Positions 35,366 through 43,277 of a stretch of DNA of 64,000 bases are shown one piece after another. The translations under genes and the position numbers were made by a program. Location of the stretch: positions 414,471-478,470 of the forward strand of contig NZ_JAHKSI010000002.1 of the NCBI RefSeq assembly GCF_019720915.1, read 5' to 3'. Numbering within the stretch: position 1 is the stretch's first letter; each line of letters opens with the position of its first letter. Source of the DNA: Alkalihalobacillus sp. TS-13. GTDB lineage: Bacteria; Bacillota; Bacilli; Bacillales; Fictibacillaceae. The notes under the pieces are model-generated. The model was not told where the DNA came from. It searched no databases and saw only the letters and a program-made list of their open reading frames with translations.

Positions 35366-36883
35366 TTACACTCCGAACGGATTCAACGGCTTGCCACCGA
35401 CATAAGAGATGACACTCTTTGTCTCAGTATACAAATCAAGCGTTTCGATACAAAGCTCTCTTCCAAATCCAGATTGCTTGTAACCACCGAACGGCGTTCC
35501 AGGGAATGCTGAGAACGGAGAGTTGACCATGACCGTACCAGCCTTCAACTTAGTAGCTACACGGTTCGCACGCGCGTGATCCGTGGTCCAGATTGCAGCC
35601 GCAAGACCGAATACTGTATCGTTTGCAAGCTTCAAGACTTCTTTTTCATCGCTATACTTCATGACGACGACAACTGGTCCGAAGATCTCTTCTTGTGCAA
35701 TCTTCATATCATTCGTCACATTCGTGATGACAGTCGGCAAATACCAGTGACCATTTTCGAAACCTTCAACCTTCGCACGGCCTCCACCTACAAGGACTTT
35801 CGCACCTTGTTTTTCAGCTTCTTTTACATAACCATCGATCACTTCTACCTGGCTTTCACTGATGATCGAGCCGACATGAGTTCCTTGATCTAGCGGATTG
35901 CCGAGTGTAAGCTTCTTCGTTTTTTCAACAAACTTTTCCATGAACTCATCATAGACGTTTTCGTGGACAAAAAGACGAGAACGTGCTTCACATGATTGTC
36001 CTGTGTTATAGAAGATTCCGAATAGAGAGCCGTCTACAGCTGCATCCATGTTCGCATCTTCAAATACGATGTTCGGTGACTTACCACCAAGCTCTAATGT
36101 TACGCGCTTCAACGTTTCAGAAGCTTTTGCCATGATGTCTTTTCCTGTACCCGTTTCACCTGTGAAAGCTACTTTATCGACATCTGGGTGTTCAACCAAA
36201 TGATTTCCAACTGTAGAACCAGGTCCAGTGACGATATTGACAACACCTTCCGGAACACCTGCTTCATGACAGATTTCCGTTAAGATGATTGCAGTAAGAG
36301 GTGTCAAGCTTGCAGGCTTCAATACGATCGAGTTACCTGCAGCAATTGCAGGTGCTACCTTCCATGAAGCCATCATCATCGGATAGTTCCACGGGATGAT
36401 TTGTGCACAGACACCGAGTGGTTCTTTCGTTTCTGTATTTGTAAAAGGTCCTGGCATGTTGTTCACATGTCCGCGGTGGCCAACGATTGCACCTGCATAG
36501 AATTCAAAGTTTTCAACGGCTTGCATGACTTGTCCTTGAGCAGCCGTTAATGATTTACCACTGTTCAATACCTCGAGCTCAACCAATTCATCGAAACGAC
36601 TGCGCATGATTGAAGCAATTTTGTTCAATACACGAGCACGCTTTCCAACCGGATATTTCGGCCATTTTCCATAGTCGAATGCAGTACGAGCTGCTTCAAC
36701 CGCTTTATCGACATCCTCAGTACCAGCTTTCGCCACTTTTGCTAGGGCTTCACCAGTTGCAGGATTGTAAGTAGTGAATGTTTCTCCAGAAACGCTATCA
36801 ACTTGTTGTCCATTTATGATCATCTTGTATGCTTCACGCTTCATTTCTGTTGCGACTTGTTGCTGTTCTTTAGTAGTACTCAT
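35366..36883 (-). CDS. Aldehyde dehydrogenase (likely PaaZ-type semialdehyde step)
   Basis: This 505-residue NAD(P)-dependent enzyme has the Glu motif LELGGKSPNIV (about 265), the catalytic Cys in NTGQSCEARSRLFV (about 300) and the NPF/GGYKQSGFGRE C-terminal region. In the paa operon, between paaG and the paaH operon, its probable job is oxidation of the ring-opened semialdehyde to 3-oxo-5,6-dehydrosuberyl-CoA, done in E. coli by the aldehyde dehydrogenase half of PaaZ. The hydratase half is not fused here. An alternative is phenylacetaldehyde dehydrogenase. AAAGGAGTG precedes the ATG. Confidence 0.85.
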   Translation of the reverse strand: MSTTKEQQQVATEMKREAYKMIINGQQVDSVSGETFTTYNPATGEALAKVAKAGTEDVDKAVEAARTAFDYGKWPKYPVGKRARVLNKIASIMRSRFDELVELEVLNSGKSLTAAQGQVMQAVENFEFYAGAIVGHRGHVNNMPGPFTNTETKEPLGVCAQIIPWNYPMMMASWKVAPAIAAGNSIVLKPASLTPLTAIILTEICHEAGVPEGVVNIVTGPGSTVGNHLVEHPDVDKVAFTGETGTGKDIMAKASETLKRVTLELGGKSPNIVFEDANMDAAVDGSLFGIFYNTGQSCEARSRLFVHENVYDEFMEKFVEKTKKLTLGNPLDQGTHVGSIISESQVEVIDGYVKEAEKQGAKVLVGGGRAKVEGFENGHWYLPTVITNVTNDMKIAQEEIFGPVVVVMKYSDEKEVLKLANDTVFGLAAAIWTTDHARANRVATKLKAGTVMVNSPFSAFPGTPFGGYKQSGFGRELCIETLDLYTETKSVISYVGGKPLNPFGV

Positions 36884-36977
36884 TGATCAGTCACTCCTTT
36901 AATTGTAGTTGAGTATTTGTCTCGATCTGATGACTCGCCCAGCACTAGTTTTCTTCGCGGGCGCTTCTGTTTTACTA

Positions 36978-37751
36978 TTAGCAGCCTTTGAATACGGGCT
37001 TTCTTTTCTCTATGAAAGCTTGCACGCCTTCAGCGTGGTCTTCTGTCTGTCCTGCTGTACGCTGGGCATACGCTTCGTTTTCAAGCATTTCACTGAGATC
37101 TGCATCCCAGCTCTTCCTCAAATATCTTTTGATCAAGCCGATTGCTTTCGTCGGTTTTTGTGCAAGGTTTTCTGCAAATGCTGAAACCTCTTCTTCCCAA
37201 CGATCAAGCGAAATGACTCTTGTTGCTAATCCCAAGTCCTTAGCGTCTTCCGCAGAAACCTTTTCTCCCATTACTGCAAGTTCAAGCGCTTTTGCATGGC
37301 CTATCAATCTAGGAAGGTAAAAAAGGTTGCCTGAATCCGGTACAAGACCTACGTTTATGAAGGCCTCTATGAAACTTGCTTTCTCAGATATAAGTCGGAA
37401 ATCGCAAGCGAGCGCGAGGCTCATCCCGGCTCCTGCTGCGACACCATTGACAGCAGCAATGACCGGTTTCTCGAAGTTCGCCAGTTTTTCAACCATTGGA
37501 TTGTAGCGTTTACGTAATATTTCAGCGTGATCCGTATCTTGTTTGACCCCCGCCAGGTCTTCCCCTGAGCAAAATGCCTTCCCGTTTCCTGTAATCACGA
37601 GGCAACGCACTTCACTATCTTTTTCTGCTTGCTTCAACGCTTTTGTTATCTCTATATTCATCTGTTCTGTAAAAGCATTGAATTTATCTGGGCGGTTCAG
37701 TCGAAGCCAAGCGACATTGTTTTCTGTAACGTATTCGATCGTTTCATACAT
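36978..37751 (-). CDS. paaG: Ring-1,2-epoxyphenylacetyl-CoA isomerase, PaaG type
   Basis: This 257-residue crotonase keeps the oxyanion-hole segments (FCSGEDLAG; GAGMSLALACD) and has the PaaG-typical GLVPDSGNLFYLPRLIG, with the Asp used by isomerases of this group in place of the hydratase glutamate. PaaG converts the 1,2-epoxide to oxepin-CoA and later shifts a double bond. It follows paaF by 14 bases and precedes the aldehyde dehydrogenase. GGAGCGG lies before the ATG. Confidence 0.87.
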   Translation of the reverse strand: MYETIEYVTENNVAWLRLNRPDKFNAFTEQMNIEITKALKQAEKDSEVRCLVITGNGKAFCSGEDLAGVKQDTDHAEILRKRYNPMVEKLANFEKPVIAAVNGVAAGAGMSLALACDFRLISEKASFIEAFINVGLVPDSGNLFYLPRLIGHAKALELAVMGEKVSAEDAKDLGLATRVISLDRWEEEVSAFAENLAQKPTKAIGLIKRYLRKSWDADLSEMLENEAYAQRTAGQTEDHAEGVQAFIEKRKPVFKGC

Positions 37752-37765
37752 ACCTAAACCGCTCC

Positions 37766-38542
37766 TTACTTTCCTTTGAATTGTGGTTCTCGTTTTTCAA
37801 CAAAAGCCTTCATCCCTTCCTTCTGGTCCTCAGAAGAGAATAGCATGTAGAAGTTTTTACGCTCATATTGCATCGCCTCATAAACAGAGTGATCGACAGA
37901 CTTGTTGACAGCTTCTTTTATCATCCTTACCGACAATGGCGCTTGTTTTGCGATTTTACGTGCTAATTTCATCGCTTCTTCAAAAACGAGCTCGGGTGCT
38001 ACCACACGATTGACAACACCATTTTCATTCGCATATTTTGCAGTCATATATTCGCCTAGCCATAACCACTCAAGTGCTTTTGCCCGCCCCATCAATTTCG
38101 TAAGTCGTACGGTCCCGCCTGCGCCTGGCATTACCCCAAGGTTTACTTCAGGGAATCCGAATTGCGCATTCTCACCTGCGACGATCAAGTCACAGCTTAA
38201 GGCAAGTTCGAATGCCCCGCCAAGACAATAGCCGTTTACAGTAGCTATGATCGGTTTTTTGACCCAGGCTAACCGATCCCATTCTGCAAATTGGTTGAGG
38301 AGTTCCAGCGAAATCGCATCATCCTCCGCCATTTCAGCAATATCCGCTCCCGCGGCAAAGACTTTCGCGTTTCCGGTAACAATCATTACCGACACGCTGT
38401 CATCACGATCCCACTCCTCCATCGTTTGAAGGATTTCTGTAACCATTTTTCGGTTCAAGGCATTCAATACTTTTGGACGGTTCAGTTGAATGACACCAAC
38501 GCCATCTTCGGTCCAGGTTTGAATGGTCTCCTTATTACTCAC
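37766..38542 (-). CDS. paaF: Enoyl-CoA hydratase, PaaF type
   Basis: This 258-residue crotonase has FAAGADIAEM and CLGGAFELALSCDL oxyanion-hole segments and a FGFPEVNLGVMPGAGGTVRL catalytic region with the hydratase glutamates. It should hydrate 2,3-dehydroadipyl-CoA. The start is a GTG at 38542 preceded by GAGGAAG, overlapping the end of the EthD-like gene by eight bases; an in-frame TTG at 38560 is less likely. It is the sixth gene from the paaA promoter. Confidence 0.87.
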   Translation of the reverse strand: MSNKETIQTWTEDGVGVIQLNRPKVLNALNRKMVTEILQTMEEWDRDDSVSVMIVTGNAKVFAAGADIAEMAEDDAISLELLNQFAEWDRLAWVKKPIIATVNGYCLGGAFELALSCDLIVAGENAQFGFPEVNLGVMPGAGGTVRLTKLMGRAKALEWLWLGEYMTAKYANENGVVNRVVAPELVFEEAMKLARKIAKQAPLSVRMIKEAVNKSVDHSVYEAMQYERKNFYMLFSSEDQKEGMKAFVEKREPQFKGK

Positions 38543-38843
38543 CGTCGACTTCCTCACCAATCATCAGTGTCACCAAGTCACCAGCAAATCCCATGAGGTC
38601 CTTTCCTGAAGCCTTAGCTTCGTCTGTTTTCATTGCTGCTTTCAATGCATCGTGGTCATCATAGTACATTTCACAAAGGAGGTGATAATCACTAGCTCCC
38701 ATCGGAGATCCAACGATTTTCGTCACTTCCATTTTACGAAGTCCGGGTATCTTAGCTGTAATTGGTGAATGTGTGTTGAAATAGTGCTCGTCAAATTCTT
38801 CTTTGTTTTCAGGATTCTTGTAAAGCGCGATCAATTTTACCAT
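38535..38843 (-). CDS. EthD family protein within the paa operon
   Basis: This 102-residue protein has the EthD/dimeric alpha-beta-barrel pattern: VKLIALYKNPENKEEFDEHYFNTHSPITAKIPGL and YHLLCEMYYDDHDALKAAM. EthD proteins were named from ether degradation, and their biochemical role is not settled. The gene sits between paaD and paaF, 17 bases from paaD and overlapping paaF, so it is a true operon member. A possible role as a small auxiliary or isomerase-like factor in ring opening is speculation. Confidence 0.83.
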   Translation of the reverse strand: MVKLIALYKNPENKEEFDEHYFNTHSPITAKIPGLRKMEVTKIVGSPMGASDYHLLCEMYYDDHDALKAAMKTDEAKASGKDLMGFAGDLVTLMIGEEVDGE

Positions 38844-38860
38844 TATATAAACACCCTTTC

Positions 38861-39370
38861 TTATTCGTCGCCTATGTTGGCAACGGGTTTCATTGCTTCA
38901 AATGGATTTTTGCAGCTTCTGCAATAGAGAATGCAGCGGCACGCGGTCGGTCCAAAAAGATTTTCCATTGTCGTGTATACCGAGCCGCAATACGGGCATG
39001 GGATTTCCCATGGTGCTCCTGGTGTGTGATTTGCCGGAGGAGGCGATATTCCGAATTCTTTCAGTTGTTCTTTCCCCTGGTCTGTGATCCGGTCCGTCGT
39101 CCAGATCGGTTTGGATAAAAAGTTGACTTCAACCTCAGTTATCCCCTCCACCACGATGATGGCATTGCTGATATCCCGTTGGATAATGTCGAGTGCCGGG
39201 CAACCCGTGAATGTAGGGAGCACACCTACTTTTGCCTGAGACCCTTCCACCTCGACACCTTCCACCATTCCGAGGTCCAAAATACTGACAGAGTCGATTT
39301 CAGGGTCTGTAACACCTTGGAGCACGTCAATAATCGTGTCCACCAATTGTTTAGATTCAATTCCGGTCAT
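38861..39370 (-). CDS. paaD: Phenylacetyl-CoA epoxidase subunit PaaD
   Basis: This 169-residue protein has an N-terminal MIP18/DUF59 domain (IDVLQGVTDPEIDSVSILDLGMV; PTFTGCPALDIIQRDI) and a C-terminal zinc-ribbon-like stretch with CPYCGS, CRC and CRSC. PaaD is thought to help build or insert metal centres of the PaaABC(E) monooxygenase. It follows paaC after 117 bases, the longest gap in the operon. GAGGAGGG precedes the ATG. Confidence 0.9.
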   Translation of the reverse strand: MTGIESKQLVDTIIDVLQGVTDPEIDSVSILDLGMVEGVEVEGSQAKVGVLPTFTGCPALDIIQRDISNAIIVVEGITEVEVNFLSKPIWTTDRITDQGKEQLKEFGISPPPANHTPGAPWEIPCPYCGSVYTTMENLFGPTACRCILYCRSCKNPFEAMKPVANIGDE

Positions 39371-39487
39371 CGTAACCCTCCTCTCAGGTTGAAATTTAGT
39401 TGTTTCGTAGTGAATTGATTTCGTTTGAAAAATATCAAAACAATACGATCTAAAACCGTCACGTTCTATGACAATCCGTATGATGTG

Positions 39488-40273
39488 TTACCAAGCCACT
39501 TTCGGATTCGTCTCATAAACCTCAGACAGTGTAGATAACGCTTGAGCAAGGTCTTCTGTATGTTCTCCCTGGCGGCCGTTTCCTTTTGTCATGCCAAGTG
39601 CACCAGGCAATGGTACACCGACTTGTTCAAATGTCTTTTCCATATGTGCAAGCCATTTGCTGCGCATTTCCTCTTCACTAGCGATGTATCCTTTGCTTAC
39701 CATTTCTTCAGCAAAAGGTCCTAGCGTAAGGACACCGTCCATTTCGTTCCAGCATCTTTCAATCGCTGCTGTCATACGCTTTTTCGCTTCATCTGTACTC
39801 GTCATCAATTGCTTGAACCAGGTTTCCCAGTGCATCAAGTGATATTGAAGCTCGATCAGTGCTTTTGATGCAGCATTTGTAAGAGGTTCATAGCTTGATT
39901 GTTTCAAAGATTGCATGCGGATCTTTTTATGGACGGAATAGAAATAGTTCCGTACAACCGCGAAAGCCCAGTCGAATTTCGGCTGTTCAAGGTACGTACC
40001 TTCGCCGTTCTTCTCTTCTAAAAGTATTGCATTTCTGAATTTATCAGGTGTTCTCAAATGGGAGAGTTCATCCGCTTTCCCCTCACCTAATTCTTCAAGT
40101 AGACTGTAAAACTTCACCGCGTGCCCCATCATGTCCTGGTTGATTGATGAATAGGCGACATCTTCTTCTATGTGTGGTGCAAGCCCGAGCCATTCTGAAC
40201 CGCGATACGCTAAGATGAAATCATCATCTGCTAAGGAATAGAGCAGTTCCACTAGTGCTTTATCCTGTGCCAT
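39488..40273 (-). CDS. paaC: Phenylacetyl-CoA epoxidase structural subunit PaaC
   Basis: This 261-residue protein is a ferritin-like helical homologue of PaaA without the full iron-ligand set, matching PaaC (LLYSLADDDFILAYRGSEWLGLAPHIEEDVA; ALIELQYHLMHWETWFKQL). PaaC pairs with PaaA as the structural scaffold. The ATG at 40273 overlaps the paaB stop (TGATG) with GGAGG 9 bases upstream; a GTG at 40276 is the next choice. Confidence 0.9.
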   Translation of the reverse strand: MAQDKALVELLYSLADDDFILAYRGSEWLGLAPHIEEDVAYSSINQDMMGHAVKFYSLLEELGEGKADELSHLRTPDKFRNAILLEEKNGEGTYLEQPKFDWAFAVVRNYFYSVHKKIRMQSLKQSSYEPLTNAASKALIELQYHLMHWETWFKQLMTSTDEAKKRMTAAIERCWNEMDGVLTLGPFAEEMVSKGYIASEEEMRSKWLAHMEKTFEQVGVPLPGALGMTKGNGRQGEHTEDLAQALSTLSEVYETNPKVAW

Positions 40274-40626
40274 CACTCTTTTCCTCCCTTGCTGTTACTA
40301 AGTAAACTTTGTTCCGTGAATTGTTCCTGTTGATATTTACGCCATTTTTTCTTCAAATAACCGTAACCTTTCGTTTCGCGGTATTCTTTATTATTCAGTC
40401 GCTTCAACATTTCACGTTCTTCCTGGGTCATTGTACGGATGTTATCTCTCTTTGCAACCCAGATGTCAGCTACAGGCTCACGGCGGAAGAAGTTTTCCCT
40501 TGCCATGATCAAGGCCATTTCTTCATTAGGAGCTAAAAGACTGAATTGATGTTGTAGTGGGCTTTTATCTGTTTTTTTACTGAATACTTCATACACACTA
40601 TAAAAACCGTCTTTTTCTTGGCTCAA
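40273..40626 (-). CDS. paaB: Phenylacetyl-CoA epoxidase subunit PaaB
   Basis: This 117-residue protein matches PaaB: FYSVYEVFSKKTDKSPLQHQFSLLAPNEEMALIMARENFFRREPVADIWVAKR. PaaB bridges two PaaAC units in the epoxidase. The C-terminal extension is basic (GYLKKKWRKYQQEQ). Start is TTG at 40626 with GAGGAGGGG upstream. It overlaps paaC. Confidence 0.92.
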   Translation of the reverse strand: MSQEKDGFYSVYEVFSKKTDKSPLQHQFSLLAPNEEMALIMARENFFRREPVADIWVAKRDNIRTMTQEEREMLKRLNNKEYRETKGYGYLKKKWRKYQQEQFTEQSLLSNSKGGKE

Positions 40627-40647
40627 TGGTTTCCCCTCCTCGTCCGT

Positions 40648-41616
40648 CTATACTGCCTTCGATGTTGGATTTAAAGCCTCGCGCACCCAGGCATTGTTAT
40701 CGTAAGAAGTTTTACGAAGTTCAAGTCTCTCTTTTGATTGTGGTCCGTTACCAGTCACGATTTTTTTGAATTCGCTCCAATCAGGATCCTGATAAACCCA
40801 CATTCCTTGCTCTTCATCAAAATGGATCGTCTCATCCGGAATCGTCAGACCGAGAGACCATATTCTAGGTACATATTTCGTAAAGAACTCTTGTCGCAGC
40901 TCTTCATTCGTCTTTTCACGGATTTTGTATCGGATGTTCTTATCAACGTGAGAAGTTGTTGCATTTTCTTTGCTCTTCGGTCCGAAAAACATGAGTAGTG
41001 CACTCCACCAGCGGTTAAGAGCATCTTGAAGCAATTCGCGTTGTTCCGGCGTCCCCTCTGCCAGCGCCATGATGATGCTTTCACCGTGCTGCGCATGGAA
41101 TACTTCCTCAGCACAGATCCGTTTCAATGCTCTTGCATATGGCCCATAAGAAGAGTTCAGCATCATGCTTTGTGAAATGATGGCTGCTCCATCAACCAAC
41201 CATGCGATAATTCCAGCGTCTCCCCATGTAGGCGCTTTCATATGAAACACATTATGAAACTTCAATTTGCCTGAAAACAAGTTTTGCATAATGTCTTCAC
41301 GGTTCATGTCAAGTGGTTCCATTAAATCTTCCGCTACACGAAGCAACAGCTGGCCATGCCCCATCTCATCCTGCACCTTCGCCATGATCGCCAATTTACG
41401 GTGTAGAGACGGCGCTTTCGGGACCCATTCTTTTTCTGGAAGCGCTCCCATAATTTCGCTGATTCCATGCATGGAAATCAAACGAATCAAAGATTGACGG
41501 TAGTCATCAGGCATCCAATCGTTAGGTTCGATCTTCTCACCAGCGTCAATCCGGTTCAGGAAGTGTTCGTACTTCTCATCTTCTGTCAACTGATCGAATG
41601 ATTTCTCGATAGTCAT
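40648..41616 (-). CDS. paaA: Phenylacetyl-CoA 1,2-epoxidase catalytic subunit PaaA
   Basis: PaaA carries the di-iron centre that epoxidises the aromatic ring of phenylacetyl-CoA with O2. The 322-residue protein has both carboxylate/His helices: DEMGH (83-87) and EEVFH (170-174). It is first in paaABCD-ethD-paaF-paaG-aldH. No PaaE reductase follows, so electrons must come from a reductase encoded elsewhere. GGAAGGTGA precedes the ATG. The promoter with a PaaX-like palindrome lies 23-67 bases upstream. Confidence 0.95.
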   Translation of the reverse strand: MTIEKSFDQLTEDEKYEHFLNRIDAGEKIEPNDWMPDDYRQSLIRLISMHGISEIMGALPEKEWVPKAPSLHRKLAIMAKVQDEMGHGQLLLRVAEDLMEPLDMNREDIMQNLFSGKLKFHNVFHMKAPTWGDAGIIAWLVDGAAIISQSMMLNSSYGPYARALKRICAEEVFHAQHGESIIMALAEGTPEQRELLQDALNRWWSALLMFFGPKSKENATTSHVDKNIRYKIREKTNEELRQEFFTKYVPRIWSLGLTIPDETIHFDEEQGMWVYQDPDWSEFKKIVTGNGPQSKERLELRKTSYDNNAWVREALNPTSKAV

Positions 41617-41638
41617 CTATTATCACCTTCCATGTATT

Positions 41639-41683
41639 ACGTTTATTTAACGTCATTATAGAATATCGTCATAATTAATTCAA
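41639..41683 (-). promoter_or_regulatory. Promoter of the paaA operon with PaaX-like operator
   Basis: On the minus strand, -35 TTGAAT (41678-41683) and a perfect -10 TATAAT (41655-41660) are 17 bases apart. ACGTTTATTTAACGT (41639-41653), a near-perfect palindrome, begins one base beyond the -10 and covers the start point. It equals the operator at 26401-26415 except for the last base. Confidence 0.8.
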
Positions 41684-41697
41684 TGCTTTTATTTGAT

Positions 41698-43032
41698 TTA
41701 CTTCTTCTGCAATACTTTCTCTTCTCTAAGATCTACGATTCTGACTGCCTTTCCTTCAGAGCGTGGAATTGAATTCGGCTCCATGATCTGTACGTGAATG
41801 GAGACGAGACAATTCGATTTGATCTGGTACTCGATCCTTCTTTTCAGCTCATCCATATCAAGGTGCTTCATGTCACCGCCACATTTCTTTAACGTCGATT
41901 CATTGACTTCGACCTGAAGTTCGATCAGATCCATCGTCCCTTTTTTCTTCAATAAAATTTGATAATGCGGAACAAGTTCTTCAACCTGCAATAGGCAGTT
42001 TTCGATTTCAGAAGGAAAGACGTTCACGCCACGGATGATCAGCATATCATCAATACGGCCTTTCACCCTCGACATCCGGACAGAAGTTCTGCCGCATTTA
42101 CATGTCGTACGATCGATCGCCGCAATATCACCTGTACGATAACGGATGATCGGAAAAGCTTCCTTTGTCAGACTCGTAAAGACAAGCTCACCATATTCCT
42201 CATCTTTCACCGGTTCAAGTGTCTCTGGATCGATTACCTCGACATAGAAATGATCGTCTGCAATATGTAACCCGTCTTGTGCTTCATGGCACTCGATCGA
42301 TACTCCAGGTCCCATGATTTCACTGAGTCCATATATATCAATCGCTTTGATATCTAACTTCTTTTCAAGTGTCTGACGCATTTCTTCAGACCACGGCTCT
42401 GCACCGAAAATGCCGTACTTCAGGCTTGTCTGCCTGGGGTCCTTCCCCATCTTTTCCATCGTTTCCGCTATGTTGAGTACGTAAGAGGGTGTTCCGCAAA
42501 TGACTTGAGGCTGGAAATCTTGGATCAATAAGATCTGACGCGCGGTGTTCCCTCCTGAAATCGGAACCGTCACCATTCCAAGCTGTTCGGATCCGTAATG
42601 GAGTCCTAAGCCACCTGTGAACAGTCCATAGCCATATGCATTATGCAATACATTACCAGGTTCTCCGCCAGCAGCAGCGATCGCACGAGCTACGACCTCG
42701 CTCCAGACCTCGATATCCCCTTTTGTATATCCTACGACAGTCGGTTTCCCGCTTGTCCCAGAGGATGCATGCACACGGACCATGTCTTTCTGATTGACTG
42801 CAAAAAGGCCGAATGGATAGTGGTCACGCAGATCCTGTTTCTTAGTAAAAGGCAGCTTCTTTAAATCTTCAAGACTTCTAATCTGCTCTGGTGTAATGTT
42901 ATTCTCAGCAAACTTTTCTTTGTAAAAAGGAACGTTTTCATAGACAACCTGGACGGTTTTTTGCAGCCTCTCAAGCTGTAGTTTTTCTTTGTCTTGCGTA
43001 TTCATCGTTTCTTTTTCAACATTGTAAATCAT
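41698..43032 (-). CDS. paaK: Phenylacetate-CoA ligase
   Basis: PaaK activates free phenylacetate to phenylacetyl-CoA with ATP. The 444-residue enzyme has the AMP-binding P-loop SSGTSGKPTVVGYT (90-103), the aromatic-pocket region AYGYGLFTGGLGLHYG, YGLSEIMGPGVSIEC, YRTGDIA and the C-terminal MLIIRGVNVFPSEIE domain. It lies 14 bases upstream of the paaA -35 and is transcribed in the same direction from its own region. AGGAGGGG precedes the ATG, and a cre-like palindrome lies at 43102-43115. Confidence 0.94.
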   Translation of the reverse strand: MIYNVEKETMNTQDKEKLQLERLQKTVQVVYENVPFYKEKFAENNITPEQIRSLEDLKKLPFTKKQDLRDHYPFGLFAVNQKDMVRVHASSGTSGKPTVVGYTKGDIEVWSEVVARAIAAAGGEPGNVLHNAYGYGLFTGGLGLHYGSEQLGMVTVPISGGNTARQILLIQDFQPQVICGTPSYVLNIAETMEKMGKDPRQTSLKYGIFGAEPWSEEMRQTLEKKLDIKAIDIYGLSEIMGPGVSIECHEAQDGLHIADDHFYVEVIDPETLEPVKDEEYGELVFTSLTKEAFPIIRYRTGDIAAIDRTTCKCGRTSVRMSRVKGRIDDMLIIRGVNVFPSEIENCLLQVEELVPHYQILLKKKGTMDLIELQVEVNESTLKKCGGDMKHLDMDELKRRIEYQIKSNCLVSIHVQIMEPNSIPRSEGKAVRIVDLREEKVLQKK

Positions 43033-43101
43033 ATTACCCCTCCTTATATATAACGAAAAAATCTCGACACATAATATATGCGGTATATAAAAATAGTATA
43101 A

Positions 43102-43115
43102 AGAAAGCGTTTTCT
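43102..43115 (-). promoter_or_regulatory. Candidate cre site upstream of paaK
   Basis: The minus strand reads AGAAAACGCTTTCT, matching the cre core AAARCGYTT with both flanks symmetric. It is 70-83 bases before the paaK start and predicts CcpA repression. Confidence 0.6.
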
Positions 43116-43189
43116 TGTGTCAATTTTCAGACAATAGCCTTCTTATCGAATTCACGAGTTATTTCGGATACGCATCGATATATCTCTGT

Positions 43190-43231
43190 TTTACACTGAT
43201 TTCTTTCGAGTTTGAGCTGATTTCCCCGCTA
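43190..43231. repeat. Possible remnant of a 21-bp array (CTGATTTC core)
   Basis: CTGATTTC at 43196 and 43217 are exactly 21 bases apart, and TCGATA at 43176 is close to phase. Only two clear units are left. Confidence 0.3.
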
Positions 43232-43240
43232 ATTGTCATA

Positions 43241-43269
43241 AAAAAAACTCCCTTTCTTCAAAAAGGGAG
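43241..43269 (-). terminator. Terminator of the PY-tailed protein gene
   Basis: CTCCCTTT pairs with AAAGGGAG; on the minus strand it is followed by seven T residues, 9 bases after the stop codon. Confidence 0.85.
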
Positions 43270-43277
43270 GGTTTTCC

